Positions 7,588 through 14,977 of a stretch of 27,637 nucleotides of DNA are shown piece after piece. The DNA is taken from assembly GCA_017860675.1 (NCBI GenBank), contig JAGDMV010000002.1, forward strand, positions 1 through 27,637, in the 5' to 3' direction. This stretch comes from Chloroflexota bacterium. Its GTDB lineage: Bacteria > Chloroflexota > Limnocylindria > Limnocylindrales > CSP1-4. Made by a program: the position numbers and the translations under genes. The notes beneath the pieces were generated by a model that worked only from the letters and a program-made list of their open reading frames with translations, made no database searches and was not told the origin of the DNA. Every line of letters starts with the position of its first letter. Positions within the stretch are counted from its first letter, which is position 1.

Positions 7588-8540
7588 GAGTCGTCGTCAC
7601 TGGGGCGGCGGGCTTCATCGGCCGCTGGCTCGTGGCCGAGCTGCTGCAGCGGGGCCACGTGGTCCTCCCGGTCGACAACCTGGTCACCGGCGACCCCGAC
7701 AACCTCGCCGAGTTCGCCGGTCGCCGGGGCTTCGAGCCGCTGGTCGTGGGCGACGTCCGCGACGAGGACGGCTGCCGGGCTTGGCTCGCAGGCGCCGACG
7801 CCATCGCCCACCTCGCCGCCTCGATCTCGGTGCAGGACAGCATCGACGACCCGGCGCGCACGTTCGACAACGACGTGGTGGGGACCTTCCGGCTGCTCGA
7901 GGCGGCGCGCGAGCACGGAACGCGCTTCCTGTTCGCCAGCACCTGCATGGTGTACGACCTGGCCACGGCCACGAGCGGGATCGCCGAGGACCACGCCGTG
8001 AAGCCGGCCTCGCCCTACGCGGCGTCCAAGGTCGCGGGGGAAGCCCTGACCCTGAGCTACCACCACGCATACGGGCTGCCGACCACGGTCGTCCGGCCGT
8101 TCAACACGTACGGTCCCTACCAGCGTTCGGTCGGCGAGGGCGGGGTGGTGGCGATCTTCACCCGCCTGTCGCTCCAGGGCGCGCAGCTTCGAGTGTACGG
8201 GGACGGGACCCAGACACGCGATCTCCTCTACGTCACCGATTGCGCAGGCTTCATGGCCGATGCGCTCGTCTCGGACTCCGCCACCGGGCTCGTGCTGAAC
8301 GCCGGAACCGGCACCGACGTGACCATCAACGAGCTGGCCGCGCTCATCGAGCCCGAGGCGTCGCGGGTCGTCCACGCCCCCCACATCCATCCCCAGAGCG
8401 AGATCGCCGTGCTCCGAGCGGACAGCCGGCGCGCCGGCGCGATCCTCGGCTGGAAGCCGCAGGTCACCCTGGCCGAGGGGCTTGCCCGGACGCGGACCTG
8501 GATGGCAGCCCGGCTTGAAGCCGGCCTGCGAGTGCCGTGA
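7584..8540 (+). CDS. NAD-dependent epimerase/dehydratase (extended SDR)
   Basis: A 318-residue extended short-chain dehydrogenase of the nucleotide-sugar epimerase/dehydratase family. GAAGFIG (7-13) binds NAD(P), and the active site has ST at 119-120 and YAASK (145-149). The RPFNTYGP motif (171-178) is typical of UDP-glucose 4-epimerase and dTDP-glucose 4,6-dehydratase relatives. The GTG start at 7584 overlaps the preceding stop (GTGA), and the stop overlaps the PseC-like start in the same way. The position between a dehydratase and an aminotransferase suggests action on a UDP-4-keto-6-deoxy-HexNAc or its precursor, for example as an epimerase. The canonical PseB-C-H-G-I-F pathway has no such extra step. 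The exact reaction is unknown. Confidence 0.85.
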   Translation: MRVVVTGAAGFIGRWLVAELLQRGHVVLPVDNLVTGDPDNLAEFAGRRGFEPLVVGDVRDEDGCRAWLAGADAIAHLAASISVQDSIDDPARTFDNDVVGTFRLLEAAREHGTRFLFASTCMVYDLATATSGIAEDHAVKPASPYAASKVAGEALTLSYHHAYGLPTTVVRPFNTYGPYQRSVGEGGVVAIFTRLSLQGAQLRVYGDGTQTRDLLYVTDCAGFMADALVSDSATGLVLNAGTGTDVTINELAALIEPEASRVVHAPHIHPQSEIAVLRADSRRAGAILGWKPQVTLAEGLARTRTWMAARLEAGLRVP

Positions 8541-9739
8541 CCGTCACCCGACAGCTGGCGATCGAAGGCGGAACGCCCGTCCGCGGGCGCCTCCTCCCGT
8601 ATGCGCGCCAGGACATCAGCGACGCCGACATCCGGGCGGTGGCGGAGGCGCTCCGCTCCGACTGGCTCACGACCGGGCCCCGCGTCCCGGCCTTCGAGAC
8701 AGAGCTCGCGGAGGCATCCGGGGCTCGCCACGCGATCGCCTTCAGCAGCGGCACCGCGGCGCTCCACGGGGCGATGGCCTCGCTGGACCTCGGCCCCGGC
8801 GACGAGGCGCTCACGACGCCGCTCACGTTCGTCGCCACGGCGAACGCTGCGCTCTACGTCGGGGCCGTGCCGCGGTTTGCCGACGTCGACCCGGGCACGC
8901 TCCTGCTCGACCCGGCGGCCGCCGCCGCGGCCGTGACGCCCCGCACCCGGGTGATCGTCCCCGTCGACTACGCCGGCCAGCCGGTCGACTACGACGCGCT
9001 CCGGGAGGTCGCCGCGGCGGCACCCTCCGGCCCCCTGCCGATCCTGGCCGACGCGGCCCACTCGCTCGGGGCAACGTTCCAGGGCAGGCGGGTCGGCACG
9101 CTCGCCGATCTCACCGTCCTTTCGCTCCACCCGGCCAAGATCATGACCACCGGCGAGGGCGGCGCGGTGCTGACCGACGACGACGACCGGGCGGACAGGC
9201 TCCGTCGCTTCCGCAACCACGGGATCGCGACCGAGCTGGCTGCCCGACGCGACTGGACCTACGCCGCAGTCGAGCTCGGCTTCAACTACCGGCTGACGGA
9301 CGTGATGGCGGCCCTGGGATCGAGCCAGCTGAGGCGCATCGACACGTTCCTGGCCGCCCGCCGGCGACTCGCCGCTCGCTACACCGCCGCCCTCGCCGGG
9401 CACTGGGCCGTCGACCTCCAGGTCGTGGCCCCCGGGGTCGAGCCGGCCTGGCACCTGTTCGTGGTGCAGTTGCGCCTCGACCGCCTCCGGGTCGACCGTG
9501 GCTCTGTCTACCACGCCATGCGGGCAGAGGGCATCGGCGTCAACGTCCACTACATCCCGGTCCACCACCATCCGCTCTACCGCGCTCGCTTCTCCGAGCT
9601 GGGAGGGCGGTTCCCCGTAGCCGAGGCAGCCTACGAGCGGTTGCTCACCCTCCCCCTGTTCGCATCGATGACGGACAGCGACGTCGACGACGTGGTGGCA
9701 GCGCTCGACAAGGTCGCCGAGGCGTATCGGGCGGGGTGA
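8537..9739 (+). CDS. pseC: PseC-like PLP-dependent aminotransferase (DegT/DnrJ/EryC1)
   Basis: A 400-residue sugar aminotransferase expected to transfer an amino group from glutamate to C4 of a UDP-4-keto-6-deoxy-HexNAc. The opening YARQDISDADIRAVAEALRS (22-41) and WLTTGP (43-48) closely match PseC-type enzymes. PLP-binding features are FSSGTAALHGA (69-79), the aspartate in ADAAHSLGA (171-179, D172) and the Schiff-base lysine K201 in SLHPAKIMTTGEGG (196-209). The motif ending TTGEGG is typical of PseC/LegC. The GTG start at 8537 overlaps the upstream stop (GTGA). DegT aminotransferases cannot be assigned to one stereoisomer from sequence alone, so LegC is an alternative. Confidence 0.87.
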   Translation: MTVTRQLAIEGGTPVRGRLLPYARQDISDADIRAVAEALRSDWLTTGPRVPAFETELAEASGARHAIAFSSGTAALHGAMASLDLGPGDEALTTPLTFVATANAALYVGAVPRFADVDPGTLLLDPAAAAAAVTPRTRVIVPVDYAGQPVDYDALREVAAAAPSGPLPILADAAHSLGATFQGRRVGTLADLTVLSLHPAKIMTTGEGGAVLTDDDDRADRLRRFRNHGIATELAARRDWTYAAVELGFNYRLTDVMAALGSSQLRRIDTFLAARRRLAARYTAALAGHWAVDLQVVAPGVEPAWHLFVVQLRLDRLRVDRGSVYHAMRAEGIGVNVHYIPVHHHPLYRARFSELGGRFPVAEAAYERLLTLPLFASMTDSDVDDVVAALDKVAEAYRAG

Positions 9740-9749
9740 CGGGGCCTCG

Positions 9750-10475
9750 GTGAGGATTGTCGCGATCGTCCAGGCTCGAATGGGCTCCACCCGCCTGCCG
9801 GGCAAGGTGCTCGAGCCCATCGAAGGGCGGCCACTCGTCGGCTGGACGCTGGCCGCCTTCCGGGCCGTTGCCACGATCGACGAGGTGGTGCTGGCCACGA
9901 CGGTCAACCGGGAGGACGAGCCGCTGGTCGCCTTCGCCGCCCCGCTCGGCCCTGTCCACCGGGGATCCGCCCGCGACGTGCTCGGTCGGGTCTGGGGGGC
10001 GGCCCGCCCGCAGTCGCCGGACATCGTCGTCCGGGGCACGGCAGACAACCCGTTCCCCGACCCGGACGTCATCGCCGCCCAGATCGACCGCTGTGTCATG
10101 GACGGCTTCGACTACGTGGGCACGGCCGGGTGGCCCATCGGGATCGCAGCGGAGGTGGCCCGGGTCAAGGCGCTGGAGGCAGCGGTCACCGAGGCGATCG
10201 AGCCGGCCGATCGCGAGCACGTGATGCCCTTCCTCTACCGACACCCGGAACGTTTCCGGATCGGGGCGCTGGACGGGCCGACGACGACGTGCCATCCGCG
10301 CTATACCGTCGATACCGCGGAGGATCTCGCCTTCGCCAGAGCGGTTGCCGCCCGGGTCGGGCATGGACCGCCGATCTATCTGGCCGAGCTGGAGGCAGTC
10401 GTGGCGGCATCGCCGGAGCTTCGACTCCTGAATTCCGATGTCCGCCAGAAGGGATGGCACGAGGTGGAATCGTGA
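9750..10475 (+). CDS. SpsF-like cytidylyltransferase (CMP-nonulosonate synthetase candidate)
   Basis: A 241-residue nucleotidyltransferase of the CMP-Kdo/CMP-NeuAc synthetase superfamily, closest in appearance to SpsF. The nucleotide-binding loop is VQARMGSTRLPGKVL (7-21). RGTADNPFPDPDVI (95-108) carries metal- and sugar-binding acidic residues, and DREHVMPFLYRHPERF (154-169) is a typical SpsF segment. By position it most likely activates the nonulosonic acid made by the next gene to its CMP form (the PseF/LegF/NeuA role). The GTG start at 9750 lies ten bases after the aminotransferase stop. Its stop overlaps the start of the synthase (GTGA). The SpsF subgroup is only partly characterised, so the substrate is inferred from context. 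Confidence 0.82.
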   Translation: MRIVAIVQARMGSTRLPGKVLEPIEGRPLVGWTLAAFRAVATIDEVVLATTVNREDEPLVAFAAPLGPVHRGSARDVLGRVWGAARPQSPDIVVRGTADNPFPDPDVIAAQIDRCVMDGFDYVGTAGWPIGIAAEVARVKALEAAVTEAIEPADREHVMPFLYRHPERFRIGALDGPTTTCHPRYTVDTAEDLAFARAVAARVGHGPPIYLAELEAVVAASPELRLLNSDVRQKGWHEVES

Positions 10476-11521
10476 GCGTCGTCCTGATCGGCGACCGCCC
10501 GGTTGGGGATGGTGCGCCCGTCTACATCATCGCCGAGGCGGGCTCCAATCACGACCGTGACCTCGACCAGGCCAGGCGGCTCGTCGACGCTGCGGCGGCA
10601 GCGGGGGCCGATGCCGTCAAGTTCCAGACATTCACCGCGGAACGGATCGTCGCCGAGACGAAGACGCGAGCCAGGTACCTCGACGCCATCCTGCCGCCGG
10701 ACGAGACGATGGCGGCGCTGTTCCGCAAGCTCGAGCTGCCCTACGAGTGGCACGGAACCCTCAAGGAACACGCCGAGGCCGCCGGCCTCGACTTCCTCTC
10801 GTCGGCGTTTGACGAAGGAGCAGTGGACCTGCTCCATGGCCTCAGGGTGAAGGCCTTCAAGGTTGCCACCTACGAGCTCTGGCATCTCCCCCTGATCCGC
10901 TACATCGCCCGCCTCGGGCGGCCGATGATCTGCTCGACGGGGATGGCCAGCATCGGCGAGGTGGAGCAGGCAGTTCGAGCCGTCGAGCAGGAAGGCAACC
11001 TCGGGAACCTCGTCCTGCTGCATTGCACGGTCAACTACCCGCCTCCGTTCGCAGAGCTCAATCTCCGGGCGATGGCGACCATGCGGACCGCCTTCGGAGT
11101 CCCGGTTGGCTACAGCGACCACACGCCCGGCTGGACCGCCCCTGTCGTGGCCACCGCGCTCGGTGCCGCCGTCATCGAGAAGCACTTCACGACGTCGCGC
11201 GATCGACCCGGCCCGGACCACCGCTTCGCCCTCGAACCCCCCGAGCTGGGGGCCATGATCCGCGCGATCCGCGACGCCGAGGCCTCGCTCGGCGACGGCG
11301 TGAAGCGCATGGCGCCGGCCGAGGCGGACCTCTACGTCACCGCACGGCGCAGCCTCCACGCGGCGCGCGACATCGAGGCCGGCCAGGTCCTCGACCGGGA
11401 CGCGATCGCCATCCTCCGGCCCGGCACGGGCATCGAGGTCCGGGACCTGGATCACGTCGTCGGGCGGGTGGCGCGCCGGCGCATCGAGCGTCATGAGCCG
11501 CTGGCCTGGGAGATGTTCTGA
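10472..11521 (+). CDS. pseI: PseI/NeuB family nonulosonic acid synthase
   Basis: A 349-residue enzyme that condenses a 6-carbon 2,4-diamino sugar or ManNAc derivative with phosphoenolpyruvate to give a nine-carbon acid. The NeuB TIM-barrel covers about 15-285, with IIAEAGSNH (19-27), VKFQTF (49-54), CSTGMAS (154-160), GYSDHTPG (213-220), VIEKHFTTSR (234-243) and GPDHRFALEP (247-256). A SAF/antifreeze-like domain follows at about 290-347 (ARRSLHAARDIEAG). Length and domain order are typical. The GTG at 10472 overlaps the preceding stop (GTGA) and gives the expected N-terminus; a longer frame upstream is antisense or frame-shadow coding. The neighbouring PseC- and PseG-like genes favour PseI over NeuB or LegI, but this is by context. 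Confidence 0.9.
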   Translation: MSVVLIGDRPVGDGAPVYIIAEAGSNHDRDLDQARRLVDAAAAAGADAVKFQTFTAERIVAETKTRARYLDAILPPDETMAALFRKLELPYEWHGTLKEHAEAAGLDFLSSAFDEGAVDLLHGLRVKAFKVATYELWHLPLIRYIARLGRPMICSTGMASIGEVEQAVRAVEQEGNLGNLVLLHCTVNYPPPFAELNLRAMATMRTAFGVPVGYSDHTPGWTAPVVATALGAAVIEKHFTTSRDRPGPDHRFALEPPELGAMIRAIRDAEASLGDGVKRMAPAEADLYVTARRSLHAARDIEAGQVLDRDAIAILRPGTGIEVRDLDHVVGRVARRRIERHEPLAWEMF

Positions 11522-11523
11522 GG

Positions 11524-12507
11524 GTGGCGGCCGTCCTCCGCCTGATCGCGTCGGCAGGGCCGGGCGAAGGCCGCGGCCACCTCTTCCGGGCCATGGCCCT
11601 GGCCGAGGCGGCCGCCACGATCGGGGTCGCGCCCGAGATCGTGCTTGTCCGCGGGACGCCGTCGATGCCGGAGAGCGCCCGGGCAGCGGCGGCCGGAGCG
11701 CGCGTCGAGCCCGTGGGGCGCATCCCCGGCGGACCGCCCGCAGCCGACACGTCGGTGGCGACCATCGTCGATCTGCCGGATCCCAACGAGCCCGGGCCCA
11801 GGCTCCTCGCCGGCGCCATCGTCTTCGACGACAGTGAGCGGCTGGAGGGCATCGCCAGGGTCGTCGTCCAGCCCTCGCGGCCGGAGTGGCGCGGCCGCGC
11901 GCGGGTGGAGCGAGTGCTGGCCGGCTTCAACTGGGCACCGTTAGGAAAGGCCCTGCTGGCCCGGATTAGCCGGGCCCATGCGGAGCGGCTGACCCCGGAC
12001 GTAGCGGCAAACCTTCTCGTCTGCTTCGGCGGCGACGATCCCTGGGATCTCTCCTGCCGGTACGCGGCGAGCATCGCGGCGCGCGCCGGGGCCTCGGCTG
12101 TGACGGTGGTGGTGGGGCCGGGCTACCGGGGTCGCCTCGAGTTGGACGGACGAACCGTCGTCCGTGACCCGCCTGACTTCGTCTCGCGGCTGGCTGCTGC
12201 AGACCTCGCCGTCATCGGAGGAGGGACGATGAAGTTCGAGGCCGCCGCCCTCGGCACCCCCGCGATCCTGGTGGCCGCCGCTGCCGACCAGCCCGAGACG
12301 GCCGCCTGTTTCGCCGCGACCGGCGCCGCCAGGTACGCGGGCGACGGCCGGCTGCTCGATCCGGCCGATCTCGCCCAGCTCGTCTCCGAGGTGGCCGGTG
12401 ACCACGCGGCACGTGCGACGATGCGTCGCGCCGGACCACTCCTGGTCGACGGCAACGCGGCCAGGCGGATCGTGGAAATCGCGATCGGTGCCGAGCGCCT
12501 GCCGTGA
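11524..12507 (+). CDS. pseG: PseG-like UDP-sugar hydrolase (GT-B fold)
   Basis: A 327-residue protein resembling PseG, which removes UDP from UDP-2,4-diacetamido-2,4,6-trideoxy-altrose before the synthase step. Matching features are GRGHLFRAMALA (16-27, with the glycine-rich loop and H19), IVFDDSE (99-105), the GFNWAPL segment (134-140), LVCFGGDDP (165-173) and GGGTMKFEAAALGTP (232-246, with E239 in the UDP-binding region), followed by DQPETA (255-260). The N-terminus differs from classical PseG (no RCDAS motif), so it is a divergent member. The GTG start at 11524 is two bases after the synthase stop. It is the last gene of the plus-strand operon and converges on the GNAT gene. A GT28/MurG-like transferase is a less likely reading. 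Confidence 0.8.
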   Translation: MAAVLRLIASAGPGEGRGHLFRAMALAEAAATIGVAPEIVLVRGTPSMPESARAAAAGARVEPVGRIPGGPPAADTSVATIVDLPDPNEPGPRLLAGAIVFDDSERLEGIARVVVQPSRPEWRGRARVERVLAGFNWAPLGKALLARISRAHAERLTPDVAANLLVCFGGDDPWDLSCRYAASIAARAGASAVTVVVGPGYRGRLELDGRTVVRDPPDFVSRLAAADLAVIGGGTMKFEAAALGTPAILVAAAADQPETAACFAATGAARYAGDGRLLDPADLAQLVSEVAGDHAARATMRRAGPLLVDGNAARRIVEIAIGAERLP

Positions 12508-12577
12508 CCGGCCGCCGCGCTCTCCGGGGGCTGGGACGTCGGGCCGGACGAGCGCTCCGGCAACACTGAACCTGCAG

Positions 12578-12611
12578 CGGGGAGACAGGGTCGGCCGCGG
12601 TCATCTCCCCG
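12578..12611. terminator. Putative bidirectional hairpin terminator between convergent operons
   Basis: CGGGGAGA (12578-12585) and TCTCCCCG (12604-12611) form a perfect 8-bp stem with an 18-base loop. It sits in the 105-base gap between the convergent PseG-like and GNAT genes, directly before the GNAT stop codon. No U-tract is seen on either side, so termination is inferred from position and symmetry. Confidence 0.4.
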
Positions 12612-12612
12612 T

Positions 12613-13080
12613 CTACCGCTCGTAGACAACACACTCCTCGCCGTCCGGGGCGGTGAGCGACCCCGTGACGGCGAAACCGGATCCTTCGAAGAGTCGGCGA
12701 GCCACCTCGTTGGAGCCCCGCACGACAGCCCTGGCGCGGTCGGCGCCGAGCTCCCGCGCTGCGGCCTCGAGACCAGCGAGGAGCAGTGGTCGGGCCAGGC
12801 CGCGGCCGCGCACGCCCGGGGCGAGGGCGATGCTCACGACCCCGGCACCGTCGTCTGCCACCTCGATTCTGACCTGGCCGATGTCCTGGCCCGCCGCCAC
12901 CCCGATCCAGAGTCTTCGCCGCGGGTCGGACAGCAACCGCGCGAGCCATGCGACGTGCTCAGGGCGGCCGATGGGGGCTGTCGTGAGCGAGGCCGCCCGG
13001 GTCGGCGGATCGTTGGCCCATTCGAGCAGCAACGACGCATCGGCCGAGCTCGCCGCGCGGAGCGTGACGCTTGCCGTCAC
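12613..13080 (-). CDS. pseH: GNAT N-acetyltransferase, PseH-like
   Basis: A 155-residue acetyl-CoA-dependent N-acetyltransferase. The acetyl-CoA binding loop is RGRGLA (91-96) after the beta-strand VVSIALAPG (81-89). The opening LLLEWANDPPTR (17-28), PEHVAWLARLL (40-50) and IGQVRIEV (67-74) match the GNAT domain found next to, or fused with, PseG in nonulosonate clusters, where it acetylates the C4 amino group of the UDP-diamino sugar. The GTG at 13080 overlaps the upstream stop (GTGA). The gene ends a minus-strand operon converging on the PseG-like gene, 105 bases away. It supplies the acetyltransferase step missing from the plus-strand operon. Other GNAT substrates cannot be excluded by sequence alone. 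Confidence 0.78.
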   Translation of the reverse strand: MTASVTLRAASSADASLLLEWANDPPTRAASLTTAPIGRPEHVAWLARLLSDPRRRLWIGVAAGQDIGQVRIEVADDGAGVVSIALAPGVRGRGLARPLLLAGLEAAARELGADRARAVVRGSNEVARRLFEGSGFAVTGSLTAPDGEECVVYER

Positions 13081-14972
13081 CGCACCAGCCAGCGCGAGAG
13101 GTCGGCCGCGATCCGGTCACCAGCCGCCCCAGGGGCGAAGTGGTCGGCCAGGAACGCGGCGCGCGCCGCGGGGTAGGCGGGATCGGGCGGCGCAGCGAGC
13201 GCGGCAACGAGGTCCGCGCCGTCGGCCACCGCCGTGGCGACGCCGGCGGCAACGTAGTCGAGCAGGTCGCTCTCAGCGAAGACCGAAGCCACGAGGTTGA
13301 GGGTACCGGCTGCGACGGCATCGGTGAGGACGGTGGAGTGGATGCCGAGGTGGGCGTCGGCCGCGCCAAGTAGCCGGTACAGGTCGATGTCATTGACGAT
13401 CGTCGACGGGATTGGCCGACCGACCTTGCGGCCGAGACCGTCGAGAAGGCGACGGTAGAACGCGCCATCGTCGATGACCGGATGAAGCTTGACCGCCAGG
13501 TGGACGCGCGGCAGCCGGCGATCGAAGATGGCGTCCAGGACCGGGGCGACGACAAGCCGCCGGATCTCCGCCGAACTGGTCGAGGAGAAGACGACGAGGC
13601 GGTCATCGGGGGAGACACCCAACTCGGCGCGGACAGCTGCCCGCTCGGAAGCGGTGATGCCGGCGGGGCTCGTCAGGTCGAGACGCGGGGCGCCGGAGAC
13701 GACGACCTCTCCGGGCTCGAAGACGCTCGTGCCCGTCAGCAACCGTCGCTCATAGTCGCCGAACACGTAGGTCCGCGCCGGCAGGAGCAGGCCGGCTCGA
13801 GCCGGGAACATGTAGCCGGGGTGCGCGGCGTGGATGATCCCGTGCTGCACGGCGGCGACCGGCACGCCCGCGCGTGCGGCGGCGGCAAGCCATTCCGGCC
13901 GGCTGTACTCGTTGATGCACAGGATCCCGGCCGGATCCAGCACCCGGAGGAAACGCTCGATGCGATCCGCATCCGCCAGGCGGTGGGCGAGGCTGCGCAC
14001 CGCGAGCTCGGCGCTCCGCGCCACCAGCGCGGGCCCGAGGTCCAGCCCATCGAGGTCGAGCGGGACATGAACCCGCTTCAGATCCTCGGCGACCCGCCCC
14101 GCGTCTGCGCCCGCCTTGGCGGCGTCGGCGAGGTCCGTGAAGCCGTCGAGCACTGATCCCGGCAGCGTCCGCTCGCGACCGGGTCCATTGAAGGCGGCCC
14201 ACGACGCGTCGTCCGCGAGGTTCGTCCCAAGCTCCAGGAGGACAGGATCGAGCGGGCCGTCCTGCAGCTTGCTGGCCACCTGGGCAAGGAAGGGGTCCAG
14301 CCGCGCCGTCCGGCCGGCGACCGTCACCGTCTGGTGGGCACCTGGGGTGGACAGCACGAGCAGGGGCCGCCCGGCACGTGCGTCCGCCAGGAGCTCGAGT
14401 CGTGCGACGGCCGCCCGGCCGCGCTCGGCAGGCACACCGCCGAACGCCCTGTCCCGGTCGGACGACAGGGCGCGCCCGAGCCTGCGCCGCACCCTCGCCA
14501 TGACCCTGGGTCGGGGTGGAGGGGTCGGGGCCGGCTCAACCGACGTCCGAAGCTCGGCTCCGACCACGCCGGCAAGTACGCCCGCCACGTCGGCGAGGGC
14601 TGGTTCGGCTGCCGGAACGACCAGGACGGTGGCCGTCCCCGGGAGCTCAGCCAGCGCCCACCGCCAGACGAGGCGATCGTGCAACCAGCGCCAGGCCGAC
14701 GTCCGGTAGCGCGGCCACCAGGTCGTCCCGCCGGCGAACACCAGCTCGGACATCCCAGCCTGCTCGGCCCATTGATCGACGAGAGCAAGCGCTTCGGCCA
14801 GCGGCCGGTGCAGCCGGAGACCGGGCCCGACGAGATCCCTCAGGCCGATGATGTCCGGTCGTTCGCCAGCGGCGCCTGTCCACGCGGCGTCGAGGACGAC
14901 GACGGTCGTCGCCCGATCGGGCGGCGGTGCGTCGTCCGCACTCGGGACGAAGAGGAGACGCTCAGCCTGCAC
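13077..14972 (-). CDS. Large GT-B-like surface-glycan transferase candidate with QHG and KLHP motifs
   Basis: A 631-residue protein with no signal peptide or membrane segment. The C-terminal half (about 330-631) looks like the CDP-glycerol glycerophosphotransferase/capsule transferase superfamily. It has AAVQHG (373-378), VFGDYERRLL (403-412), VVSGAPRLD (424-432), VVFSSTSS (460-467), VKLHPV (494-499) and the late GIHSTVLTDAVAAGTLNL (543-560). HP and QHG motifs occur in bacterial CMP-sugar and CDP-sugar transferases. The N-terminal half (1-320) has Rossmann-like strands (TTVVVLDAAW 22-31, ATVLVVPAAE 114-123) but no recognised motif. The GTG at 14972 is five bases after the dehydrogenase stop, and the stop overlaps the GNAT start. 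It may transfer the nonulosonic acid or a phosphate-linked unit; this is inference. Confidence 0.6.
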   Translation of the reverse strand: MQAERLLFVPSADDAPPPDRATTVVVLDAAWTGAAGERPDIIGLRDLVGPGLRLHRPLAEALALVDQWAEQAGMSELVFAGGTTWWPRYRTSAWRWLHDRLVWRWALAELPGTATVLVVPAAEPALADVAGVLAGVVGAELRTSVEPAPTPPPRPRVMARVRRRLGRALSSDRDRAFGGVPAERGRAAVARLELLADARAGRPLLVLSTPGAHQTVTVAGRTARLDPFLAQVASKLQDGPLDPVLLELGTNLADDASWAAFNGPGRERTLPGSVLDGFTDLADAAKAGADAGRVAEDLKRVHVPLDLDGLDLGPALVARSAELAVRSLAHRLADADRIERFLRVLDPAGILCINEYSRPEWLAAAARAGVPVAAVQHGIIHAAHPGYMFPARAGLLLPARTYVFGDYERRLLTGTSVFEPGEVVVSGAPRLDLTSPAGITASERAAVRAELGVSPDDRLVVFSSTSSAEIRRLVVAPVLDAIFDRRLPRVHLAVKLHPVIDDGAFYRRLLDGLGRKVGRPIPSTIVNDIDLYRLLGAADAHLGIHSTVLTDAVAAGTLNLVASVFAESDLLDYVAAGVATAVADGADLVAALAAPPDPAYPAARAAFLADHFAPGAAGDRIAADLSRWLVR

Positions 14973-14977
14973 CGTCG

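Noticed and set aside
8228..10099. 623-residue minus-strand open frame across the SDR, aminotransferase and cytidylyltransferase genes
   Set aside because: It spans several well-supported plus-strand genes and has Arg/Gly/Val-rich shadow composition without motifs.
10130..10471. N-terminal extension of the nonulosonate synthase by 114 codons
   Set aside because: The stretch overlaps the cytidylyltransferase in another frame, is Arg/Gly-rich, and the GTGA overlap at 10472 gives the normal family length.
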